The translations under genes and the position numbers were made by a program. A model generated the notes under the pieces. The model was not told where the DNA came from. It saw only the letters and a program-made list of their open reading frames with translations, and did not search any database. DNA of 9,478 nt from an uncultured Carnobacterium sp. GTDB lineage: Bacteria; Bacillota; Bacilli; Lactobacillales; Aerococcaceae. The stretch's first letter is position 1. Every line of letters begins with the position of its first letter. Positions 1 through 5,453 of the stretch are shown here, one piece after another. Where the stretch lies: assembly GCA_937976325.1 (NCBI GenBank), contig CALJSD010000039.1, positions 1-9,478 of the forward strand, read 5' to 3'.

Positions 1-145
1 GTAACCCGTAGAGTCAGTTTGAAGCTTGGTAGGAATTGAGACGTAAGGCTCAATCCGATGCCCCATTATCGCTACTATGAAGATATCCGAAAGGATTGGA
101 GTAATGGAAAAAGTAGAAACCTTAGTTATTTTTGCTCAGTAAAGT
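1..145. other. Non-coding, possibly structured left edge
   Basis: No convincing gene is visible. All three plus-strand frames carry stops in the first 50 bases. A 21-codon plus-strand ORF (77-142) has no Shine-Dalgarno. One minus-strand frame stays open to the edge but lacks a credible start. Inverted repeats are visible: GG(a)ATTGAG at 32-40 pairs with CTCAATCC at 49-56 across an 8-base loop. CCATTA (63-68) pairs with TAATGG (102-107), enclosing ATCC-GAAA-GGAT (85-96), a tetraloop-type hairpin. At 138-150, AGTAAAGTTTACT is a perfect inverted repeat around one central base and contains the stop of the HD gene. This could be the 3' tail of a mobile element or a structured RNA whose body lies outside the window. 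I see no sequence that settles this. Confidence 0.3.
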
Positions 146-1498
146 TTACTTCATTTGGTTCGAGAATACATCCAATTGTGCAGCGATATTTTGAAACTCT
201 GCATAGTCGTCCATGAAGAGGCCGTTTTGCATTTCGCCGCTCACCATTTCGCGAGGGAAGTAGAGGCGTTCGTCACCACGTACTTTTCCGGAAATGGCAT
301 CTACAATCGAACTTACTTGAGACAACTCAACCATATTGCCGTTGCGTTCGACAAGCTCGATTTGCGTTCTTGGTTTAATTGAATCTGGACGATAGAAATC
401 ATATGGTAAGTCGAAACTGTTGTTAATCGCAGTGTAGTATTCTGGGTCGAAGCCAACTTCTTCTACGATTTGTTTCATGCGTTCGATTTGAGCGCCATCG
501 TTTGTACGGTTAAATGGCACTGATTTGAACGGACGACGGTTAATGAAACGATCCGATAAGTCGCTTAAAATCGCATCTTCTTCTAGTAACCAGTGAGAGA
601 AGTATGTGTTTAACACGCCATCATCGAGACGTAAGTAGTCTTCCAATGTCCATGTTCCTTCGAAGAAAGGTTTCAAGAACGTTGCAGAGTGTCTTAATGG
701 ATTCGATTCTGAGTTGTAGCAAGCCGCAGCGCGTTTCAATAAGTGATTTAACACGACTTCCATCCCACGAGAAACTGGGTGGAAATACACTTGCATGTAC
801 ATTTGATAACGACTCACGATGTAGTCTTCCACCGCGTGCATTCCTGAATAGGTAAAAGCAATGCCGCCTTTATACGGACGAATCACACGAAGGATACGCG
901 TAAGGTCGAACGTTCCGTAGTTTACCCCTGTGAAATAAGCGTCACGAAGCAAGTAGTCCATACGGTCTGCATCGATTTGGCTTGAAATCAATTGCACCAC
1001 TTGAGGGTTTGGATGTGTTTTTTGAATCACGCTGGCCACTTCTTGCGGGAAAGTAGAAGAGACTTTACGTAAAATTTGGTTCACTTCTGTTTCCTCAGAC
1101 AAGATGATGTCAATCGTGATTTGTTCATGGTTTGTATCAAAGATTTTCTCGAAAGTATGAGAGTATGGTCCGTGCCCGATATCATGCAAGAGGGCAGCGC
1201 AGAGTACAACAAGGCGATTGCTGTCGTCCCATAGTCCGTCTCCTTCTTCTTTGGTTGCGTAGTTACGCGCAAAGTTGTCGCAAATACGGCGGGCAATTTC
1301 ATATACCCCTAAAGAGTGAGAGAATCGTGAGTGTTCCGCTGTATGGAAAGTATACATGGAAGCTCCGGTTTGTTTAATTCTGCGGAGTCGTTGCAATTCA
1401 CGACTATTAATTAATTCAAGAATAATTGGATGTTGCACGTGGATATAATCGTGTACTGGGTCACGAAATACTTTTTCACGTTTAAATGCTTCAGTCAT
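146..1498 (-). CDS. HD-domain dNTP triphosphohydrolase-like protein (YwfO/EF1143 family)
   Basis: A 450-residue cytoplasmic HD-superfamily phosphohydrolase. Family members of this type hydrolyse deoxynucleoside triphosphates to deoxynucleoside and triphosphate, often under allosteric control by dNTPs. The opening FRDPVHDYIHV and the RLRRIKQTG segment are typical. The metal-binding set is visible in order: H61 (RFSHSLG), H105-D106 (ALLHDIGHG) and D178 (in DADRMDYLLRDAYFTG, the hallmark of this subfamily). H109 and H114 lie beside the HD pair, as expected for catalysis. The protein is full length and intact. The start at 1498 is preceded by AAAGAAGG at 10 bases. It lies downstream of lipL on the same strand with a 128-base gap, so it may share a transcript or use its own weak promoter. 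No convincing terminator is seen after its stop. The in vivo substrate is inferred from the family. Confidence 0.9.
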   Translation of the reverse strand: MTEAFKREKVFRDPVHDYIHVQHPIILELINSRELQRLRRIKQTGASMYTFHTAEHSRFSHSLGVYEIARRICDNFARNYATKEEGDGLWDDSNRLVVLCAALLHDIGHGPYSHTFEKIFDTNHEQITIDIILSEETEVNQILRKVSSTFPQEVASVIQKTHPNPQVVQLISSQIDADRMDYLLRDAYFTGVNYGTFDLTRILRVIRPYKGGIAFTYSGMHAVEDYIVSRYQMYMQVYFHPVSRGMEVVLNHLLKRAAACYNSESNPLRHSATFLKPFFEGTWTLEDYLRLDDGVLNTYFSHWLLEEDAILSDLSDRFINRRPFKSVPFNRTNDGAQIERMKQIVEEVGFDPEYYTAINNSFDLPYDFYRPDSIKPRTQIELVERNGNMVELSQVSSIVDAISGKVRGDERLYFPREMVSGEMQNGLFMDDYAEFQNIAAQLDVFSNQMK

Positions 1499-1508
1499 GC
1501 GTTTGACG

Positions 1509-1516
1509 CCTTCTTT
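1509..1516 (-). promoter_or_regulatory. Ribosome binding site of the HD hydrolase gene
   Basis: On the minus strand AAAGAAGG lies 10 bases before the ATG. The match to anti-Shine-Dalgarno is moderate and the spacing is slightly long. No other start fits better, because the FRDPVHDYIHV block begins only about ten residues in. Confidence 0.5.
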
Positions 1517-1551
1517 CGATTAGATTGTGAATTTTTATCATAAGCACTTTC

Positions 1552-1580
1552 AGTTTATGCTATTTTCGGTAGAAAAGCAA
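1552..1580 (-). promoter_or_regulatory. Weak candidate promoter for the HD hydrolase gene
   Basis: On the minus strand TTGCTT (1580-1575) and TAAACT (1557-1552) are separated by 17 bases. The matches to consensus are only 3/6 and 4/6. It is the best-spaced pair in the 128-base gap (1499-1626), which otherwise shows only AT-rich sequence and no terminator for lipL. The gene may instead depend on readthrough from lipL. Confidence 0.25.
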
Positions 1581-1626
1581 GAGGGGTAACCGTTTAGAAT
1601 GCTTTTATACCGCGTTTTTTAACGGA

Positions 1627-2451
1627 TTATTGTCGTTTCACAAAACGCTCGAGTGCTTTTTGGAAATCTGGAGTGTGAAGAAAGTCCGTTTCGTTTTCTT
1701 CGAGCGTGCATCCAAGTTTTGTTAAAGCCTGTAAGACGCGGACTTGAACGTCTTCAATCGTGAGGTCGATTCCAAGGGCGTCACTAATATTCCACATGCT
1801 ATCGGCGTTGACTTCTGGGAAATGCCATTTCGTTTCTTCCCCTTGAATGGCATGGTCATAGAAATCACGAACAACACGGCCACGACGATTTTGGTCACCG
1901 TAGACGCTGAGGTAAATCGAAACGCACACGACATCTTTCAAACGGCGTTGTGCAATCCCGGCAATTTTACGCTTTTGAATGCTTAAGTCATAGTCTCCTG
2001 GGCAGTACGAATCGGCCACTTCAAAAGCTTCGATTCCACCAAGGGCTTCCGCTTCTGGGAAAGTCTCCTGGATGAGTTGTTGCATCCATTCGTAAGCTTC
2101 GTTAATCGTTGGCATTTGTTTATTTTTAAAGAGAAGGCTGATGTTTAAGATACCTTCGTTACTCACTACAGCTAGGCCACCTGCTTGGCGCACAACTGGT
2201 GTAAAACCATGAGCGCGCAGTCTTTCAAGCCCTTGTCCCAGATAAGGCACCTTCGTATCGGTCATCCCAAGAATCACGATATCTTCAAGCGTCCAGAAGT
2301 GAACGAATGGGCCGTCTTCTTCCTTTGTCAGATGACGAATCAGCGTCTCATCGAGCGCGAATGGCGTTAGCATCTCTTCTAATTTTTCAGTTTTTGGAAT
2401 TTGTGAGGCAACCAATTGAATGGTTTGCTGTTTGATAGGTGATTGAGTCAT
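1627..2451 (-). CDS. lipL: Octanoyl-[GcvH]:protein N-octanoyltransferase (LipL)
   Basis: A 274-residue member of the biotin/lipoate A/B protein ligase fold. LipL moves an octanoyl (or lipoyl) group from the glycine cleavage protein GcvH to the lipoyl domains of the E2 subunits of 2-oxoacid dehydrogenases, through a Cys thioester. The key block ADSYCPGDYDLSI places the catalytic-type Cys at residue 150, the position it has in Bacillus LipL. KIAGIAQRR follows, with K162 in the acyl-binding position, and RQAGGLAVV (88-96) is the substrate-pocket loop. These features argue against an ATP-dependent LplA ligase. LipM also has Cys at this position, so LipM is the main alternative. The ywfL (lipL) and ywfO genes also lie near each other in Bacillus subtilis, which supports LipL. 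AAAGGAG lies 6 bases before the ATG, and an extended -10 element lies upstream. Confidence 0.85.
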   Translation of the reverse strand: MTQSPIKQQTIQLVASQIPKTEKLEEMLTPFALDETLIRHLTKEEDGPFVHFWTLEDIVILGMTDTKVPYLGQGLERLRAHGFTPVVRQAGGLAVVSNEGILNISLLFKNKQMPTINEAYEWMQQLIQETFPEAEALGGIEAFEVADSYCPGDYDLSIQKRKIAGIAQRRLKDVVCVSIYLSVYGDQNRRGRVVRDFYDHAIQGEETKWHFPEVNADSMWNISDALGIDLTIEDVQVRVLQALTKLGCTLEENETDFLHTPDFQKALERFVKRQ

Positions 2452-2457
2452 ACGATT

Positions 2458-2464
2458 CTCCTTT
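2458..2464 (-). promoter_or_regulatory. Ribosome binding site of lipL
   Basis: AAAGGAG on the minus strand, 6 bases before the ATG. This is a near-ideal site and fixes the start. Confidence 0.75.
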
Positions 2465-2481
2465 AGAGTTCTTCGTGTTTC

Positions 2482-2490
2482 ATTATAACA
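2482..2490 (-). promoter_or_regulatory. Extended -10 promoter element of lipL
   Basis: On the minus strand TGTTATAAT is a perfect extended -10 element (TGnTATAAT). No good -35 hexamer lies 16-18 bases upstream, which fits the extended -10 class. Transcription would start about 25 bases before the ribosome binding site. Confidence 0.6.
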
Positions 2491-2502
2491 AAAGTTCGCG
2501 TG

Positions 2503-2526
2503 ACGGTCGTGTTAGAGGCCGTTTTT
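2503..2526 (+). terminator. Weak terminator-like hairpin in the divergent lipL/regulator gap
   Basis: ACGGTC (2503-2508) pairs with GGCCGT (2517-2522), six pairs including one G-U, across an 8-base loop. Four more T follow directly. On the plus strand this has terminator form, but no plus-strand gene lies upstream, so it would only stop transcripts antisense to lipL. The stem is short and the match may be chance. The rest of the 189-base gap is AT-rich. TACGAT at 2602-2607 could be a -10 for the regulator operon, but it has no good -35. Confidence 0.25.
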
Positions 2527-2626
2527 AAGCCATTTCTTAGGAATTTATTAAGTAAACATCAAGAATCGTAAAAATTACTAGCAAAAAACTTATATTTTTA
2601 ATACGATAAGGTAGAAAAAGAATGAA

Positions 2627-2633
2627 AAGAGGG
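2627..2633 (+). promoter_or_regulatory. Ribosome binding site deciding the regulator start
   Basis: AAGAGGG ends 7 bases before the ATG at 2641 and only 1 base before the alternative ATG at 2635. The spacing supports the downstream start. Confidence 0.7.
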
Positions 2634-2640
2634 AATGCTC

Positions 2641-3333
2641 ATGAAAATTTTAGTAGTAGATGATGATCGCGAAATCGTTGAATTATTGACGATTTACTTA
2701 AAGAACGAAAATTATGAAATTGTAAAAGCCTATGACGGGAAACAAGCCCTTGAAAAATTAAAAATGTATCCAGATATCGATATGATTATCTTGGACATTA
2801 TGATGCCTCGCTTAGACGGAATCTCAGTGGTGCATGAAGTGCGTAAAGAAAATGCACAATTGCCAATTCTATTATTAAGCGCGAAATCAACAGATATCGA
2901 TAAAATTCAAGGCTTAACAAATGGTGCCGACGACTACGTTACAAAACCATTCAACCCGCTTGAAGTCATCGCGCGTGTGAAATCATTATTACGTCGCTCA
3001 ACGATTACACAAGAAGGCCCAGCGAACGAAGAAATTACAATCGGACCTTTAACAATCAAGAAAGAATCTCACCAAGTCACAACAACAAATGGCACTGAAA
3101 TTCAATTAACCGTATTAGAATTCGGAATTCTATACTTACTTGCAAGCCATCCAAACCGCGTATTTAGTGCAGATGAAATCTTCGAAACGGTATGGCAACA
3201 AGAAAGTATCGTTTCAACGAAAACGGTAATGGTACACGTAAGCCACCTTCGCGACAAGATTGCCGAAGCGACTGGCGGAGAAAAAGTCATTGAAACAGTA
3301 TGGGGAGTAGGCTACAAGATTGAAGACAAATAA
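2641..3333 (+). CDS. OmpR/VanR-type response regulator
   Basis: A 230-residue DNA-binding response regulator. The receiver domain (about 1-118) shows the acidic cluster D7-D9 (VVDDDRE), the phospho-acceptor D52 (IILDIMMPRLDG), S80 and K102 (VTKPF). The winged-helix output domain (about 130-230) contains LTVLEFGILYLLASHP, then VMVHVSHLRDKI and the ending VWGVGYKIE, a pattern common in VanR-like regulators. The ATG at 2641 is preferred over the in-frame ATG at 2635. The Shine-Dalgarno AAGAGGG ends at 2633, which is 7 bases before 2641 but only 1 before 2635, and the conserved MKILVVDDD opening begins at 2641. The gene overlaps the kinase gene by 14 bases, indicating a cotranscribed and probably coupled pair. 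No vancomycin-resistance enzyme genes are in the window, so the target genes are unknown. Confidence 0.92.
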   Translation: MKILVVDDDREIVELLTIYLKNENYEIVKAYDGKQALEKLKMYPDIDMIILDIMMPRLDGISVVHEVRKENAQLPILLLSAKSTDIDKIQGLTNGADDYVTKPFNPLEVIARVKSLLRRSTITQEGPANEEITIGPLTIKKESHQVTTTNGTEIQLTVLEFGILYLLASHPNRVFSADEIFETVWQQESIVSTKTVMVHVSHLRDKIAEATGGEKVIETVWGVGYKIEDK

Positions 3334-4528
3334 TAAAAAAGTTCTTCACCTTCGAAAAGTCAAAAACGAACCGACACTCTTGACGCTCACGCCAAAGGAA
3401 GTCAGCGAACTTGTATTAGAAGGAATCGTGACGCTCTGTATTGTATTCCTTTTATACTTAGGAATTCTCGTGATGGTTAGCCAACTCATTAATGAGCCAG
3501 GGTTCATTTCGGTGGAATTCTCTGCTCGTGAAGTATGGCATATCGAGCGCGAACAAATTGCGTTCTACAAAAATATCTTTACGATTACATCGGTCGTTTT
3601 TGCAGTGGCATTTACTTATTGGCGCTTGATGCGAAGATACCAACAAATGCAGTTGAACCATATTTTGGAAGAATTGCATTTGATTGCGGACGGGCAGTAT
3701 GACAGACGAATTCCATTCCGTTTATCCGGAGACATGGGACAAGTCGTGAACTCGATTAACCGCCTGGTAGATTCGACCGTAAACGCGTTAGAGGATGAAC
3801 GTGCGATTGAGAAGTCGAAGGACGAATTGATTACCAATGTATCGCATGATATTCGAACACCATTGACGTCGATTATCGGGTATCTCGGATTGATTGTAAA
3901 TCAGCCAAATGTCGAGAGCGCCGATGCGAAGCGTTATGCGGAAATCGCGTATTCGAAGGCGGAACAAATGAAATTACTCGTGGACGACTTATTCGAATAT
4001 ACGACGACGCGTCCAAATGGAGCACCGCTTAGACTTAATGATATTCCAATCGTGAATTTCTTAGAGCAAGTAGCAGCGGACTTCGAACTCGAGGCGCAAA
4101 AACGCAAGATGGCGATTGAAGTCTTGCCGAATAACCGCGATGTCGTGCTTGAACTCGATGCCGAGAAAATGGTGCGCGTGATTAATAACCTGTTATCGAA
4201 TGCGATTAAATACGGACATGAAGATTCTGTTATTACAATGGAAGTCTTAAGAAATGATGGAGTCGTGACAATTGCCGTTCGAAACGCCGGAGATCCAATT
4301 TCGAAAGAAGTGTTGGAACAACTCTTTGCACGTTTCTACCGCGCAGAAGCATCCCGTTCTAAAGAAACAGGCGGAACAGGACTTGGCCTTGCGATTGCCG
4401 AGAACATTGTAAAATCACATGGCGGTATGATGTATGCTGAATCTGAAAATGGTCAAACAAGCTTCTATGTTTGCTTGCCAGAAGAAAATCAAGGTTCACT
4501 CAAACAATTTAAAGAAAAACTCAAATAA
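3320..4528 (+). CDS. VanS-type membrane sensor histidine kinase
   Basis: A 402-residue sensor kinase and the partner of the regulator just upstream. A basic N-terminus is followed by two membrane segments (about 32-55 and 86-103), leaving an outside loop of only about 30 residues. A HAMP-like linker (about 105-165) leads into the H box LITNVSHDIRTPLTSIIGY with phospho-acceptor H176. The catalytic domain has the N box VINNLLSNAIKYG (N290/N294), a G1 box reading VRNAGDPI with Asn at 322 where many kinases have Asp, the F box LFARFYRAE and the G2 box GGTGLGLA (351-358). The G1 Asn is common in VanS-like kinases. Translation probably starts by coupling, since its ATG lies inside the regulator gene and only a weak GGAG lies nearby. 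The short sensor loop suggests sensing in or near the membrane. The ligand is unknown. Confidence 0.9.
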   Translation: MKTNNKKVLHLRKVKNEPTLLTLTPKEVSELVLEGIVTLCIVFLLYLGILVMVSQLINEPGFISVEFSAREVWHIEREQIAFYKNIFTITSVVFAVAFTYWRLMRRYQQMQLNHILEELHLIADGQYDRRIPFRLSGDMGQVVNSINRLVDSTVNALEDERAIEKSKDELITNVSHDIRTPLTSIIGYLGLIVNQPNVESADAKRYAEIAYSKAEQMKLLVDDLFEYTTTRPNGAPLRLNDIPIVNFLEQVAADFELEAQKRKMAIEVLPNNRDVVLELDAEKMVRVINNLLSNAIKYGHEDSVITMEVLRNDGVVTIAVRNAGDPISKEVLEQLFARFYRAEASRSKETGGTGLGLAIAENIVKSHGGMMYAESENGQTSFYVCLPEENQGSLKQFKEKLK

Positions 4529-4569
4529 CCAGAAGGAGGCAGAAATGCTTTCTGCTGGTTATTTTTATT
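4523..4569 (+). terminator. Bulged terminator hairpin after the kinase gene
   Basis: AAATAACCAG (4523-4532) pairs perfectly with CTGGTTATTT (4555-4564). An inner stem CAGAAA (4540-4545) pairs with TTTCTG (4549-4554). The only unpaired parts are a 3-base loop and a 7-base bulge, AAGGAGG (4533-4539). A T-rich tract follows (to 4569). The kinase stop codon TAA (4526-4528) lies within the 5' arm, so a ribosome terminating there would cover that arm. Confidence 0.7.
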
Positions 4570-4610
4570 CGCAAAAAGGCCCTAGAGTTGATACTATGGA
4601 AGGGACGTAA
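4545..4610 (+). other. Possible 21-residue ORF with a perfect Shine-Dalgarno
   Basis: An ATG at 4545 lies 5 bases after a perfect AAGGAGG (4533-4539), stronger than most gene starts in this window. The frame runs 21 codons (beginning MLSAGYFYSQ) and ends with TAA at 4608-4610, directly before the GGAGGG of exoA. The SD lies in the bulge of the kinase terminator and the start codon at its loop. It would be translated only on transcripts entering from the kinase gene. It has no recognisable domain and could be chance, or it could couple translation from the kinase to exoA. Confidence 0.2.
4568..4597 (+). promoter_or_regulatory. Candidate extended -10 promoter of exoA
   Basis: TGATACTAT (4589-4597) has the extended -10 form with a 4/6 hexamer. 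TTCGCA (4568-4573) is a 4/6 -35 with an 18-base spacer. It lies just after the kinase terminator and before the exoA ribosome binding site, where a promoter would be expected. Confidence 0.35.
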
Positions 4611-4623
4611 TGGAGGGAAAACA

Positions 4624-5388
4624 ATGAAATTAGCAACGTGGAATGTGAACGGAATTCGTTCTGTATTAAATAAAGGGGCTCTACAAGAGTACGTATTAGA
4701 AAGTAATCCAGATATTTTATGCCTACAAGAAACAAAGGCGCAACAAGATCAAGTGGAACTCGGGATGGAGTTTAGCGAGTATGATGTGTATTTCAACTCG
4801 GCGGTGAAAAAAGGCTATTCTGGAACGGCCATCTTCACCAAAGTAAAACCACTATCGGTAACATATGGCATCGGCATCGAAGAACATGACCAAGAGGGAC
4901 GTGTGATTACAGCCGAATTCGAGAAATTTTACTTAGTGACGGTCTATACACCAAATGCAAAACGCGACTTATCGCGTCTAGCGTACCGTCAAGTGTGGGA
5001 AGATGATTTTCTTGCATATATCAAGAAGCTCGAAGAGACAAAACCAGTGATTTTCTGTGGCGACTTGAACGTGGCGCATAAGGAAATCGACTTAGCGAAT
5101 CCAAAAACGAATGTGAATAATGCCGGATTCACCAAAGAAGAACGTGCGAAATTCGACCAAGTTGTCGCAAACGGCTTAGTGGATGCGTTCCGCTACTTAC
5201 ATCCTGACACAGTTGGGGCGTATAGCTGGTGGAGCTACATGGGTGGCGCTCGTGCACGAAATATTGGATGGAGAATTGACTATTTTGTCGTATCCGAAGC
5301 ACTCGCACCGCTTCTAAAAGAAGTCGACATTCGTAGTGATGTCACAGGAAGCGACCACTGTCCAGTAGAAATCGAAGTGAAACTGTAA
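4624..5388 (+). CDS. exoA: Exodeoxyribonuclease III / AP endonuclease (ExoA)
   Basis: A 254-residue Mg-dependent endonuclease/exonuclease/phosphatase-fold enzyme. It cuts the backbone 5' to abasic sites in base excision repair and has 3'-5' exonuclease and 3'-phosphodiesterase activity. All core residues are visible: N7 (ATWNVNGIRS), E36 (CLQETKA), Y108 (VYTPNAK), D147 and N149 (CGDLNVAH), D219 (WRIDYF) and D244-H245 (SDHCP). The ATG at 4624 is chosen because GGAGGG ends 6 bases before it and the conserved MKLATWNVNG starts there. The frame is open back to a TTG at 4588, but those 12 extra residues are not family-like and would lack a ribosome binding site. The gene is followed after 65 bases by uvrA with no terminator between, so readthrough into uvrA is possible. 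Confidence 0.95.
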   Translation: MKLATWNVNGIRSVLNKGALQEYVLESNPDILCLQETKAQQDQVELGMEFSEYDVYFNSAVKKGYSGTAIFTKVKPLSVTYGIGIEEHDQEGRVITAEFEKFYLVTVYTPNAKRDLSRLAYRQVWEDDFLAYIKKLEETKPVIFCGDLNVAHKEIDLANPKTNVNNAGFTKEERAKFDQVVANGLVDAFRYLHPDTVGAYSWWSYMGGARARNIGWRIDYFVVSEALAPLLKEVDIRSDVTGSDHCPVEIEVKL

Positions 5389-5400
5389 GAACATTTGTTC
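5389..5400 (+). promoter_or_regulatory. LexA (SOS) box of uvrA
   Basis: GAACATTTGTTC is a perfect match to the Gram-positive LexA/DinR operator GAAC-N4-GTTC, and the flanking G at 5401 extends the match. It starts directly after the exoA stop codon and overlaps the -35 hexamer of the uvrA promoter. LexA bound here would block RNA polymerase, so uvrA is predicted to be induced by DNA damage. Confidence 0.85.
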
Positions 5401-5423
5401 GTGTGCGGAAAGTTTGATACAAT
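5395..5423 (+). promoter_or_regulatory. uvrA promoter
   Basis: TTGTTC (-35, 5395-5400) and TACAAT (-10, 5418-5423) are separated by exactly 17 bases. TGA before TACAAT makes it an extended -10. It lies 30 bases before the uvrA start codon. Confidence 0.75.
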
Positions 5424-5453
5424 AGAGGTATCGATTAAAAAAGAGGTATAGAA

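Noticed and set aside
1..137. Minus-strand frame open to the left edge after the HD gene
   Set aside because: The only ATG (at 66) has no ribosome binding site, the composition is not clearly coding, and the frame may be open by chance over so short a stretch.
77..142. 21-codon plus-strand ORF at the left edge
   Set aside because: It lacks a Shine-Dalgarno and has in-frame stops just upstream; it is convergent with the HD gene and shows no domain. It is kept only as part of the description of the edge.
2540..2580. Possible direct repeats for regulator binding upstream of the two-component operon
   Set aside because: The best alignment of 11-base units matches only about half the positions in AT-rich DNA, which is not enough to call an operator.
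4588..4623. Upstream TTG start for exoA
   Set aside because: It adds 12 residues that do not resemble the family, has no ribosome binding site and overlaps the candidate promoter; the ATG at 4624 has an ideal GGAGGG.
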